DNA of 64,000 bases from Domibacillus indicus (lineage in GTDB: Bacteria > Bacillota > Bacilli > Bacillales > Domibacillaceae). The position numbers and the translations under genes are program-made. The notes under the pieces were generated by a model. That model worked only from the letters and a program-made list of their open reading frames with translations, made no database searches and was not told the origin of the DNA. Below are positions 46,840 through 54,698 of the stretch, piece by piece (the stretch's first letter is position 1; each line of letters opens with the position of its first letter). The DNA lies in NCBI RefSeq assembly GCF_023715895.1, contig NZ_JAMBOO010000009.1, positions 1-64,000 on the forward strand, in the 5' to 3' direction.

Positions 46840-46938
46840 CACTCATACCCCTCTTTGTTCCAGTTATTAGTACTAGTATAAAGGTTTTTGTTTCAATAAT
46901 CGAAGAAAAACGGCTCAAACCTCCAGAAACAAAGAAAA

Positions 46939-47060
46939 GAGACAGGTTATACCTGTCTCGAAGTGTAGACAAAGTTAGAAAGCAGGCAAGCGGCTTTTCA
47001 GGAAGCATCACTTTTTAAAAAGGGCCTATAGGGAAGTCGCCCGCCGCCTTATCATCTTCT
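46939..47060. repeat. Partial copy of the terminator-nested repeat (locus 3)
   Basis: A perfect hairpin, GAGACAGGT (46939-46947) with ACCTGTCTC (46951-46959), is followed by GAAG and TGTAGACAAAG (46963-46973), the element end seen at the larger copies. Beyond it only scraps of the GC-rich module remain; TAAAAAGGGCCTATAGGGAA near 47016-47035 resembles the mirror segment at locus 4. The interval 46843-47258 has no gene that I can support. Confidence 0.6.
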
Positions 47061-47258
47061 ATCCAACCAGCCGCACTCCTTGCGTGCAAAAGAAATAAAG
47101 GGATATGCTGACAAACGATTTTACTTGCTTGCTGTCTGGCAGTTTGTTTACCTGTTTGCCCAAAACGGGTATTATAATAATCGCCAAAGTAACAGAACAT
47201 CATTGTTTTTGAATAGGGTTTTTATTGGATAAATGAACGTGCAAAAAGGGGGATTTAT

Positions 47259-47531
47259 ATGAAACAGGCTCGTCATTTAACGGCTTCTGGAAAAGTACAG
47301 GGAGTTGGTTTTCGCTATTTTGCCCAAATGACTGCTGCCGATCATGGTGTTTCCGGCTGGGTGAAAAATCTTGATAATGGCACAGTCGCTGTTCATGCAG
47401 AGGGTTCCCCGGCAGAGCTGGACGCCTTTATGGCAGATTTAAAAAAAGGAAACCCCTTTGCAAAAGTTCATCATATTGAAGAGGAACGTGTACCGCTAGA
47501 GTCTCTTACTTCCTTTCGAATCAAGTATTGA
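47259..47531 (+). CDS. acyP: Acylphosphatase
   Basis: A protein of 90 residues, full length. It hydrolyses carboxyl-phosphate bonds of acylphosphates. The catalytic signature GKVQGVGFRYFAQMTAADHGVSGWVKNLDNGTVAVHAEG holds the conserved Arg (GFRYF) and Asn (VKNLDNG). AAAGGGGG lies upstream. It stands alone on the plus strand. Confidence 0.93.
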   Translation: MKQARHLTASGKVQGVGFRYFAQMTAADHGVSGWVKNLDNGTVAVHAEGSPAELDAFMADLKKGNPFAKVHHIEEERVPLESLTSFRIKY

Positions 47532-47632
47532 CACTCTTTTTTTCCGTTGCTATGATTAAACAAGTATTTTTGGTACTTGTTTTCCTAAAAACCCAGTAAA
47601 CAGATCGAAAAAGGAAAAAGGAGACTGTTGTT

Positions 47633-48724
47633 ATGTATCGGTTGTTCTTTGGACTGCTTTTATTTTTGCTTCTTTTAATTATTAAATCTCCCTTGTTTCG
47701 GGGAACCCGTATAGATGCGTCCTATGGTGCGATGATTATGGCCATTGGCATTTTCTCAATCGGGGTTTTCCCCCAGCTTCCTATTCCGCTCGTACTGCCT
47801 TCCTATTTGATTGATGTAGTGCTTTTTTTTATTTGGCTGTTTTTAATTTTTTCCTTTATGAAAGCAGCACTGAGGGGTGTTTTTCGAAAGCGGTATTTAA
47901 CCCATCCCGTCCAGAGCTTTGCCGTTGGCACATGGGTAGCCGCTACATCGATTTTATGTCTTGTTTTATTTCATCAATTCCCTTTTTTACAGCCGGTTAT
48001 TTTCACTGTTGCCCTCTTGAATACAGGACTTTGGGCGTTTTATATGGTGCTCTGTCTGAAAAGTTACAAGGTGATCCTTTCCGCTAAGTATTATACACGG
48101 ATTCACGGCATCGTTTTTTTATCGACAGTGAGTACACAATCACTTGTGATACTATTTAATACTCTTTTTCAAACACCGGTTTTGCAGTTACTCAGCCGAT
48201 TTGTGATTGCCGGCGGATTGTTCCTTTATTTTTTAAATCTCGTTCTTGTTATAATCCGCTTTCAGCGTTTTCGACGGGGAGATATTCTCAATGGCTGGAA
48301 AAATACGAATTGTATCATACACGGGGCCATGTCTATTTCAGGTATAGCAGCGATTGTTTCAGGAGCTTTTACACGTGAAGTTATACTCGTGATGTGGATA
48401 TGGGCGGCTTTATTATTTTTCATTATTGAAAGCATTGAGTTATGGCGTATGGCTGCCCGTCTTCAAGCTTATTCTCTTCATGAAGCGATTGGCCGCTACC
48501 ATGTTTCCCAATGGGCACGTAATTTTACATTCGGCACATTTTACATGTTTACTATACATATTGATTTTACCCATGCACCTGCCCCGTTTGTGACGGTACA
48601 GCAGCTGATCGTTCAATCCGGCATTCCCGTTCTTATTCTGCTTCTTCTGGCGGAATGTATGCTGTTTTTCAAAGATTCACTTCCGTGGTCAGAAAGCCGG
48701 GATCACGTAAAACAGCGCGCCTAG
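47633..48724 (+). CDS. Polytopic membrane protein, possible SLAC1/TehA-type anion channel
   Basis: A very hydrophobic protein of 363 residues with about 10 membrane segments. The stretch HPVQSFAVGTWVAATSILCLV and the later WARNFTFGTFYMF segment resemble the tellurite-resistance/dicarboxylate transporter (TDT, SLAC1-like) family, whose members also have 10 segments and about this length. The assignment rests on pattern and topology, so it is tentative; an unrelated membrane protein is possible. AAAAGGAG precedes the start. It stands alone and ends in a perfect terminator. Confidence 0.6.
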   Translation: MYRLFFGLLLFLLLLIIKSPLFRGTRIDASYGAMIMAIGIFSIGVFPQLPIPLVLPSYLIDVVLFFIWLFLIFSFMKAALRGVFRKRYLTHPVQSFAVGTWVAATSILCLVLFHQFPFLQPVIFTVALLNTGLWAFYMVLCLKSYKVILSAKYYTRIHGIVFLSTVSTQSLVILFNTLFQTPVLQLLSRFVIAGGLFLYFLNLVLVIIRFQRFRRGDILNGWKNTNCIIHGAMSISGIAAIVSGAFTREVILVMWIWAALLFFIIESIELWRMAARLQAYSLHEAIGRYHVSQWARNFTFGTFYMFTIHIDFTHAPAPFVTVQQLIVQSGIPVLILLLLAECMLFFKDSLPWSESRDHVKQRA

Positions 48725-48741
48725 TTGGACGCGCTGTTTTA
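48708..48741. terminator. Bidirectional intrinsic terminator
   Basis: TAAAACAGCGCG (48708-48719) pairs with CGCGCTGTTTTA (48730-48741), a perfect 12-bp stem. It covers the stop codons of both convergent genes. Confidence 0.88.
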
Positions 48742-49128
48742 CACGACAATTTTGATCCAATCCTGATCGACGCTTTCTGCGCCCTGGTCAAATGTCAGCT
48801 TCGTTTTAAATCGATAGGATTCATCACGGCCCGGAACCGGCAGGACTTCTGGCAGCCGGAATGTAAACGGCACTTTGTTTAATTCTTCCGCAGCAATGGT
48901 GCGGCTCGATAGAATCGTGCGGCTTTCAATCGTTTTGCTTGTTTCATCCGCATGGTTTTCCAGCATCAAATCACAATCGATCCGGTTGATCCGCTGTTCA
49001 ATCGTTCCTCCTTGAATTAAAAAGTAGGCTTCAATTTGTTCTCCAGGTCTGTACGTCTGCTTCGGCAGAACGAGGTCAATTTGAGCTGAGCCAATCCCCA
49101 GCAGTGACATATATTTTCGCAGCATCAT
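48739..49128 (-). CDS. Short Spo0M-like sporulation-control protein
   Basis: A protein of about 129 residues matching the N-terminal arrestin-like half of Spo0M: IDLVLPKQTYRPGEQIEAYFLIQGGTIEQRINRIDCDLML, then VPFTFRLPEVLPVPGRDESYRFKTKLTFDQGAESVDQDWIKI. B. subtilis Spo0M is about twice as long; short versions occur in other bacilli, so this need not be a truncation. I start it at 49128, 9 nt after GGAGG; ATGs at 49134 and 49125 are alternatives. A riboswitch-like RNA and two terminators lie directly upstream on the same strand. Confidence 0.82.
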   Translation of the reverse strand: MMLRKYMSLLGIGSAQIDLVLPKQTYRPGEQIEAYFLIQGGTIEQRINRIDCDLMLENHADETSKTIESRTILSSRTIAAEELNKVPFTFRLPEVLPVPGRDESYRFKTKLTFDQGAESVDQDWIKIVV

Positions 49129-49182
49129 AATCATGTTCCTCCACCCTTTTGTTTGGAATTAGTATGGACAAATAAAATAGAA

Positions 49183-49219
49183 AAAAACCCTTACCGATGC
49201 CAGTAAAGGTTTTTTTTTC
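49183..49219. terminator. Second terminator between the riboswitch and the Spo0M-like gene
   Basis: AACCCTTAC (49186-49194) pairs with GTAAAGGTT (49203-49211), one mismatch, with T runs on both strands. On the minus strand it comes after the riboswitch terminator, so two stops stand in tandem before the Spo0M-like gene. Confidence 0.75.
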
Positions 49220-49345
49220 ATAAAAAGAGACCTTTACCGGCTGGGTAAAGGTCTCGCTAACAGCTTATTGCTGCCGGAAAAGCCGAGAGTCAAGACTCTG
49301 AAATGACGACCAATCCGCTAAAGCTACTCCCCTTTAGGAGTTTTC
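49219..49345 (-). ncRNA. Manganese-sensing riboswitch, yybP-ykoY type, with terminator
   Basis: Read on the minus strand, the conserved AAAGGGGAGTAGC (49323-49335) is followed by a GTCGTCA segment, a GAGTCTTGACTC hairpin and GCTGTTAGCGAGACC. These are the landmarks of the yybP-ykoY aptamer, which binds Mn2+. The last part enters a perfect 12-bp terminator, GAGACCTTTACC with GGTAAAGGTCTC (49227-49255), followed by TTTTT: the expected off-state expression platform. Such RNAs usually precede Mn2+ exporters (TerC, MntP, P-type ATPases). Here the next gene on that strand is Spo0M-like. I recognised it from memory of the motif; no covariance search was run. Confidence 0.75.
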
Positions 49346-49399
49346 GTTCGATTGTATAGTCATATCATACTTGATTTCGTTTACCTTGTCCATTACTGG

Positions 49400-50725
49400 T
49401 TACTTCACCGCAATTTTCTCCGCAGCCGCTGCTTGTTCCACCACTGCTGCTACGCGTTCATGAACGGTCCGATCTAATGGATGCGGAACAAGATCGCCCG
49501 GTTTTGTGCAGGATGCGATGGCTTCCGCCGCTGCTACGAGCATCGGGTGCGTGACATCATTTGCTCTTGCATTCAATACGCCTCTGAAAATACCCGGGAA
49601 CCCTAGTACGTTGTTGACAGAGCGTCCGTCTGCCGCGTAAGCCGCTCCGGCTTCAAGCGCTTCTGTCGGCGCAATTTCCGGATTCGGGTTTGAAAGCGCC
49701 AGAATAATCTGCCCCTGCTGCACCCATTCTTTTTTAATCAGCCCCTGCACACCTGTTGTCGCAATGACAATGTCGCACTGGCCCATGAGTTCGCCAAGGT
49801 CGTTAACCGGTGTGCCGCCATACTGCTCGAGCCGCTGCTTCGCTTCTTCTGACAGGTCTGCACCGTACACCGATTTTACGCCGTACGCCATCAGCATGCG
49901 GCAGATCGCAAGACCGGCTGCACCGAGCCCGATCTGGCCGACTGTGGCTTCTTTCAAGTCTACGCCGGCACTTTTGCAGGCAGAGATGACCGCTGCCAGT
50001 GTCACAACCGCTGTGCCGTGCTGGTCATCATGCATAACCGGAATATCGAGTTCCGCTTTCAGCCGCTCTTCTACTTCAAAGCAGTGCGGTGAGCCGATAT
50101 CTTCCAGCAGGATACCGCTGAAGCCAGGTGCGATATGCTTCACTGTTTCGACAATTTCATCCGGGTTTTTCGTATCGAGCAGGATCGGAATCGCGTTAAT
50201 ATCCACTAATTGATCAAACAGCGCCGCTTTCCCTTCCATCACCGGCATGCCGGCAACCGGGCCGATATCACCCAGTCCTAAAATGGCCGTTCCATCTGTG
50301 ACAACGGCCACACTGTTGCCGATGTTCGTATAGATTTTTGCTTTTTCCGGCTCTGCCTGAATCACTTTGCACACATCCGCAACCCCTGGTGTGTACACGC
50401 GGCTCAAGTCTGCAAGTGTCTGGATCGGCACCCGGCTTTTCATCTGTACTTTGCCGCCTTCGTGGGCACGAAGCACCTCGTCCGATACCGCCTGCACGCG
50501 GAATCCTTCCAGTTCGTTGATGCTTTCAATAATGCCTGCAAGCTGATCTTCCTGTTCAATCTGCACGGTGATGTTCCGCTGCGTGTAAGCCGGGCCTACT
50601 TTAATCGTTTCTACTTCCCCGATATCACCGCCACGCAGCCCGATAGCCGTTGCTACTTTTCCAAGGCTGCCCGGAACGGATGGAATTTCGATCATTAACG
50701 TACGAATTAACTTATTGTATGCCAT
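49400..50725 (-). CDS. mleA: NAD-type malic enzyme with N-terminal ACT domain
   Basis: A malic enzyme of 441 residues that decarboxylates malate to pyruvate. An ACT domain at residues 1-80 ([32 protein letters not shown]) precedes the catalytic part: [12 protein letters not shown] (Tyr), [36 protein letters not shown] with the catalytic Lys, [11 protein letters not shown] for the metal, and the nucleotide fold [14 protein letters not shown]. subtilis MleA (YqkJ) has the same ACT-malic layout and length; the malolactic versus malic role cannot be told apart here. A cre and a Rex box lie upstream, tying it to carbon and redox state. It is convergent with nothing and is followed by the riboswitch. 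Confidence 0.87.
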   Translation of the reverse strand: MAYNKLIRTLMIEIPSVPGSLGKVATAIGLRGGDIGEVETIKVGPAYTQRNITVQIEQEDQLAGIIESINELEGFRVQAVSDEVLRAHEGGKVQMKSRVPIQTLADLSRVYTPGVADVCKVIQAEPEKAKIYTNIGNSVAVVTDGTAILGLGDIGPVAGMPVMEGKAALFDQLVDINAIPILLDTKNPDEIVETVKHIAPGFSGILLEDIGSPHCFEVEERLKAELDIPVMHDDQHGTAVVTLAAVISACKSAGVDLKEATVGQIGLGAAGLAICRMLMAYGVKSVYGADLSEEAKQRLEQYGGTPVNDLGELMGQCDIVIATTGVQGLIKKEWVQQGQIILALSNPNPEIAPTEALEAGAAYAADGRSVNNVLGFPGIFRGVLNARANDVTHPMLVAAAEAIASCTKPGDLVPHPLDRTVHERVAAVVEQAAAAEKIAVK

Positions 50726-50767
50726 GCTTGTTGTACCTCCATTAAAATAAAAAACTTCCTTTCTCTA

Positions 50768-50833
50768 TCATAGCGCTTTCAATCTAATTTTTCTGCATAA
50801 AAAACTTAAAAAATTATGTGAATTTATTCACAT
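50768..50833. promoter_or_regulatory. cre and Rex operators before the malic enzyme gene
   Basis: A cre on the minus strand, TGAAAGCGCTATGA (50768-50781), matches 13 of 14 positions. ATGTGAATTTATTCACAT (50816-50833) is a Rex-type palindrome whose arms equal those of the ldh box at 43572. Both lie 40-110 bp upstream of the gene. The rest of 50726-51110 shows no gene. Confidence 0.75.
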
Positions 50834-51110
50834 GTAAATCTATATCTCTTTCTTCTGATGATTTTTGCCCGTTATGTATAATGATTCTTCCAATGGAAAA
50901 ACTATATTAATAAAAATGAGCTTATTTTCTGCCTTATGGTTTTCCTTGAATGTACTCTATCGATATCAAAGGTGCGAATCCATCTGTTAAACTGCTTAAA
51001 AGAAGCCGGGTCCGTTTTAGGCCACACGCTCTTCCTGCTCAGCTGCTGCCGCTTTGCGTGAAAAATAAGCATATTTCCGTTAAAATAAAGAAAGAACGGA
51101 GTGTGAATGA

Positions 51111-52217
51111 TTGAAAAAATTATTATCTGTTGTGTTGCTGCTTGTTGTGGCTTTTAATACACGGCCGCTGTGGGAAGAATATGCTGAGCCGTATGTGAAT
51201 TTGGCTTTTATGGACGTGATCAGCGACGAGCTGGAGGACATAAGAGAAAGTTCTGCTGTAACTGGTACTGTAGATAGAGTGACAAGTGAAGTAAAAAGCC
51301 TCGTGGGCATAGCGCCAAAAACTGTAGAGAGAGCTGAACAGCCGGCGCTGGCTGCTCCGGAATCCCAGACGTTTTCCGTTTACAATATTCAAATTGGGGA
51401 CAGCCGTTCAAAGGTGGAGCAGGAAGTCGGGGCACCGAAACGCCATTCCCAAAATGAGTATGGAACCGAATGGTATGCTTATCACGAAAATTATCAAAAC
51501 TTTTTGATGGTGTCCTATGACGAAGAAAACCGCGTAAACGGGCTTTATACGAACCACAACTTGATTTCCTCGAAAAATGGTATTGCCTTGAATATACCTC
51601 AGGAAAACGTCCGTGAAAAGCTTGGCGAACCAATGGATAAAATGCGTAAAGGGCTGACGTATTATATTTTAAATGAAACAAATGAACATGATTACTACCA
51701 TATGGACGACAGCTACGTAACCATTTTTTATGATGTACACGAACAGGATACCGTTACAGCCATTCTTATTTTAGATGAAGATCTAGAAGCAGAAAAAAAG
51801 GGCATGTATGGTGAAAACAGTGCGGCACTGCGTAAAGGGTTTGAATACCAGCTGTTTGATGTGACGAACGCCGCCCGGGTTGTGCACGGACTGCCGGTAC
51901 TCACATGGGATGATCCGGTCAGTGGCACCGCACGGGAGCACAGCCAGGATATGGCCCAGCACGTGTATTTTGATCATACAAACCTTGAAGGCCAGTCACC
52001 ATTTGACCGGATGGAAGAAGACCGCATTCACTTTACAACAGCCGGTGAAAACCTTGCTTATGGGCAATTCAGCAGTATTTTTGCTCACGAGGGCTTAATG
52101 AACTCCGCCGGCCATCGAAAAAACATTTTAAATGGTGATTTCCACTACTTAGGAGTAGGAGTTGCGCTAAACGGCGAAAACCAGCCTTACTTCACGGAAA
52201 ACTTTTTTAATAACTAA
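51111..52217 (+). CDS. ylbC: CAP-domain protein (YlbC type)
   Basis: A protein of 368 residues like B. subtilis YlbC. A membrane anchor or signal segment (KKLLSVVLLLVVAFNTRPL) is followed by a CAP-associated N-terminal domain (IQIGDSRSKVEQEVGAPKRHSQNEYGTEWYAYHENYQNFLMVSYD and IPQENVREKLGEP) and a C-terminal CAP/SCP domain. The CAP motifs are AREHSQDMAQHVYFDHTNLEGQSPFDRM, AGENLAYG and NSAGHRKNIL, with the His/Glu set intact. It starts at a TTG with GGAG 9 nt upstream. It is probably outside the membrane; the function is unknown. Confidence 0.88.
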   Translation: MKKLLSVVLLLVVAFNTRPLWEEYAEPYVNLAFMDVISDELEDIRESSAVTGTVDRVTSEVKSLVGIAPKTVERAEQPALAAPESQTFSVYNIQIGDSRSKVEQEVGAPKRHSQNEYGTEWYAYHENYQNFLMVSYDEENRVNGLYTNHNLISSKNGIALNIPQENVREKLGEPMDKMRKGLTYYILNETNEHDYYHMDDSYVTIFYDVHEQDTVTAILILDEDLEAEKKGMYGENSAALRKGFEYQLFDVTNAARVVHGLPVLTWDDPVSGTAREHSQDMAQHVYFDHTNLEGQSPFDRMEEDRIHFTTAGENLAYGQFSSIFAHEGLMNSAGHRKNILNGDFHYLGVGVALNGENQPYFTENFFNN

Positions 52218-52249
52218 GCCTGATCCGTTTATGCGGCAGGCTTTTTTTA
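52217..52249 (+). terminator. Intrinsic terminator after the CAP-domain gene
   Basis: AGCCTG (52217-52222) pairs with CAGGCT (52237-52242) and is followed by seven T residues. The first base is the last of the stop codon. Confidence 0.7.
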
Positions 52250-52305
52250 TGGAACGCTTCTTTTGCTCGTCATGGAACAGGAACTTTCGCTCAAGCGAGC
52301 AAACA

Positions 52306-52336
52306 AAAAAGGCAGCCTCAAAGAGGCTGCCTTTTT
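52306..52336. terminator. Bidirectional intrinsic terminator after the cold-shock gene
   Basis: AAAAAGGCAGCCTC and GAGGCTGCCTTTTT form a perfect 14-bp stem with loop AAA. It lies 16 bp downstream of the cold-shock protein stop on the minus strand. Confidence 0.92.
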
Positions 52337-52352
52337 ATGATGTTATATAAAA

Positions 52353-52553
52353 TTATGCTTTTTGTACGTTAGTTGCTTGAGGACCACGTTGTCCTTGTTC
52401 AACTTCGAATGTTACTTCTTGACCTTCGTCAAGAGTTTTGTAGCCTTCGCCTTGAATTGCTGAGAAATGAACGAATACGTCGTCTCCAGCTTCGCGCTCG
52501 ATGAAGCCGAAACCTTTTTCTGCGTTAAACCATTTTACTTTACCTTGTTCCAT
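52353..52553 (-). CDS. Cold-shock protein (CspB/CspC/CspD type)
   Basis: A nucleic-acid-binding beta-barrel of 66 residues. RNP1 is KGFGFIER and RNP2 is DVFVHFSAI; the end [14 protein letters not shown] is typical of Bacillus Csp proteins. It acts as an RNA chaperone and antiterminator. The start is the ATG at 52553 (MEQGKVKWF), with GGGAGG 8 nt upstream. A leader of unknown length precedes it. Confidence 0.95.
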   Translation of the reverse strand: MEQGKVKWFNAEKGFGFIEREAGDDVFVHFSAIQGEGYKTLDEGQEVTFEVEQGQRGPQATNVQKA

Positions 52554-52755
52554 GTTATGTTGCCTCCCGTTGTGCATCTGCACAATATAATACTATTCCT
52601 GCTCAAAGCAATATCAAGACAATAAGCTTTTACAGCACTTGTACCTCTCGAACAAAAATAATTCTCATTTATCATAACAGCTTTTCAAAAAATAAGCAAG
52701 CGATTCGAAAAGAAAATGTTTTCATTTCCTTTTTACGGAAAAAGATTTTCCCCAT

Positions 52756-52945
52756 AGGCGTGTGTACCGAGGAGGCTCCCGCACTGCTCTAAGATGCGCG
52801 AAGTCCGGCTGTCTTCCCCTATCAATTCTTTTTAAGAAGCGATATTTCCCGAAAAGTCCCCTGCCCGTTTCGGCGTTGAAAACTTTCATGAAAAAGACTG
52901 TCGACTTTGTCGACAGTCTCAGCTGTTCCTTTAATAGGAACAGCT
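52756..52945. repeat. Partial copy of the terminator-nested repeat (locus 4)
   Basis: GTACCGAGGAGGCTCCCGCA (about 52766-52785) continuing to GCGCGAAGTCCGGC matches the 3' half of the module at 30304-30421. To the right, GACTGTCGAC (52896-52905) with GTCGACAGTC (52909-52918) is the element end in variant form, followed by the hairpin AGCTGTTCCT with AGGAACAGCT (52921-52945), which also closes the azoR gene. The left end is missing or decayed. The interval 52554-52952 has no gene. Confidence 0.65.
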
Positions 52946-52952
52946 TCATGAA

Positions 52953-53579
52953 TTAAAATGTCCGCGCCGCTTCTGCTGCGAGCTTGATGCCGTCTGCAAT
53001 GATTTCTGCTGAACGGTCCGGGAATTGATTATGTCCTTCAATAACAATAGTCTGCACATCTTCTACGCCCCAGAAAGCCATAATGGTCTGTACATATTTT
53101 GCAGACATTTCAACGTCTGCCGCTGGACCTTCTGAGTAAACACCGCCGCGTGCATTCAAAAGCATTACTTTTTTATCTTTTAATAGACCGACTGGGCCTT
53201 CCGCCGTATATTTAAACGTCTGCCCCGCCTGGCCAAGGTAATCAAGGTATGTGTGAAGCACAGCTGGAATCGTGAAGTTCCAAAGAGGGAAAGCGAAAAC
53301 CACCTTGTCTGCTTTCAAAAATTGATTCAAGTATTTTGTAACAAGTTCTGTTGCTGCTTTTTCACCTTCTGTTAATTCCATTCCACGTGCTAATTTGAAC
53401 ATGCCGTTAATTTTATCGTTGTCGTAGTACGGAAGGTTTTCTGCAAAAAGATCTAATTCTGTGATCGTATCCGCCGGGTGCTCAGCGCGGTACGCCTCTA
53501 GAAATGCATTATATAGCTGCACGCTCACTGCTTGGTCCGCTGGGCGTGAATTGGCTTTTACAAATAAAACGTTTGTCAT
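52953..53579 (-). CDS. azoR: FMN-dependent NADH-azoreductase
   Basis: A flavodoxin-fold quinone/azo reductase of 208 residues. It has VLFVKANSRPADQAVSVQLYNAFLEAY at the N-terminus, the FMN-site segment VFAFPLWNFTIPAVLHTYLDYLGQAGQTFKYTAEGPVGLL, and LLNARGGVYSEGP. In B. subtilis AzoR1 and AzoR2 detoxify quinones and azo compounds. It stands alone, with GGAGG upstream. A perfect 18-bp palindrome overlaps its promoter, and a MarR gene lies 93 bp upstream on the same strand, so it is probably repressed by that protein. Confidence 0.94.
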   Translation of the reverse strand: MTNVLFVKANSRPADQAVSVQLYNAFLEAYRAEHPADTITELDLFAENLPYYDNDKINGMFKLARGMELTEGEKAATELVTKYLNQFLKADKVVFAFPLWNFTIPAVLHTYLDYLGQAGQTFKYTAEGPVGLLKDKKVMLLNARGGVYSEGPAADVEMSAKYVQTIMAFWGVEDVQTIVIEGHNQFPDRSAEIIADGIKLAAEAARTF

Positions 53580-53638
53580 TTTTGTTTCCTCCAGTTATTT
53601 TGTTACTTTTAATTATTAAAAGGATTGTACCACACAAT

Positions 53639-53656
53639 TAGTTGCTATAGCAACTA
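53639..53656. promoter_or_regulatory. Palindromic operator at the azoR promoter
   Basis: TAGTTGCTATAGCAACTA is a perfect 18-bp palindrome. It overlaps a -35-like TTGCTA, 18 bp upstream of TACAAT (53624-53629), so a bound repressor would block azoR. The neighbouring MarR protein is the natural candidate. Confidence 0.75.
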
Positions 53657-53672
53657 TTTAATGCGGACTTTT

Positions 53673-54098
53673 TTATTCCATATTGGTCCGCATTTTTGTT
53701 AAAATTCTGCGCACTTCCTCCAGCTCTTTTGCTGTAATGCCTGCTGTAACAGTACGATGAAAGGATTCAACAACCGGTATCACATCATCTTGAAGAGCTG
53801 TGCCGGCTTCGGTAAGAAAAATCCGCACGGAACGCCGGTCGCTGGCTTCGGTCACCCGTTTAATAAATCCTTTTTGCTCAAGGCTTGATACCATGCGGGT
53901 AATATTTGTTTTGTCCTTTTCAAGCTGCTCGGACAACTCCTGCTGAGTCCGTCCGTCCCGCTCCCAAAGCAGCATCATAATCAAATTCTGCTCCGGGGCG
54001 AGCTGAAATGGGGCGAGGCGTTCTTTTACACAGTTTGTGATTTTTAAATCCGTTTGGTGAATAAAAATGCTGATGTAATCTTTTAATTTAATATCCAT
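53673..54098 (-). CDS. MarR-family regulator, probable repressor of azoR
   Basis: A MarR protein of 141 residues. The DNA-binding part reads LAPEQNLIMMLLWERDGRTQQELSEQLEKDKTNITRMVSSLEQKGFIKRVTEASDRRSVRIFLTEAGTALQDD with the conserved wing D-R-R. The start is at 54098 (MDIKLKDYIS) because GGAGGA lies 6 nt upstream; an earlier ATG at 54137 would run into the decayed cyclase sequence. It lies directly upstream of azoR on the same strand. The arrangement resembles the MhqR and YodB quinone-sensing systems, but I cannot assign it to one of them. Confidence 0.87.
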   Translation of the reverse strand: MDIKLKDYISIFIHQTDLKITNCVKERLAPFQLAPEQNLIMMLLWERDGRTQQELSEQLEKDKTNITRMVSSLEQKGFIKRVTEASDRRSVRIFLTEAGTALQDDVIPVVESFHRTVTAGITAKELEEVRRILTKMRTNME

Positions 54099-54121
54099 AA
54101 TCAGTCCTCCATCATCCGGTC

Positions 54122-54436
54122 TTAAGAAACCGCACATGTACCAGCCCCTGGTATAGGCGTGAGCTGCACAATTTGCACTTCGTTTTGAATACCGAATAAT
54201 TTTTTAATCGTGCTTTTCGCACTGAATGAAAATTCCTTCGCGATCCCGGCAAACGATTCCCGTTCCCATTCCTAGGCACTGACTATAATATCGACGCCTT
54301 CGCTTTGCTGCTGAATACGTGCAGCCATATTCACAGTATGCTCAAAACAATCAAGCAGGCCGTTCGCATTAACCGCGATCGTCGGCCCTGTAAACAATCC
54401 GACTTTAATGACGACGCCCATTTCATTCAGTTCGTT
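54122..54436 (-). pseudogene. Remnant of a class III nucleotidyl cyclase domain
   Basis: Read on the minus strand this gives VVIKVGLFTGPTIAVNANGL, then FEHTVNMAARIQQQSEGVDIIVS, the end of a class III adenylate/guanylate cyclase catalytic domain (the N-x-A-A-R-I-Q pattern near the active site). An in-frame TAG follows directly (about 54273-54275), after which the frame continues through KLFGIQNEVQIVQLTPIPG to a stop at 54122. No start codon or N-terminal half is present. The remnant ends 24 bp before the MarR start and breaks off at the other side against the DUF3307 remnant. Confidence 0.7.
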
Positions 54437-54678
54437 AAAAAAGCGACTTTCGACTACACATTCTTGTTTCCCTGTTTTCCTGGCTGACGTTTAGCGGCCT
54501 CTCTCCGCTGGCTATCGCTTTTATTTTTCTCACTCATGTAACCATTGACCGCCGGACCCTCGTTGCCTGGTGGCTGCGGACCATTATGAAAGCCCAGGGA
54601 CCTGAATCGGGCTGGCTTGGGATTATTGTAGACCAAATCTTTCATCTGCTTGTTCTGGCAGCGGCATTGTACTTATAA
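54436..54678 (+). pseudogene. Remnant of a DUF3307 membrane protein, C-terminal part
   Basis: An open stretch of about 80 codons without a usable start codon or ribosome binding site reads HILVSLFSWLTFSGLSPLAI, then FIFLTHVTIDRRTLVAWWLR, and WLGIIVDQIFHLLVLAAALYL before a stop at 54678. The D-Q-x-x-H-L-L end and the T-H-x-x-I-D motif are those of DUF3307 family membrane proteins. The N-terminal region is gone. DUF3307 genes often adjoin SatD-family genes; no SatD is seen here. Confidence 0.6.
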
Positions 54679-54698
54679 GCAAGAAGGGTTTGATGTCA

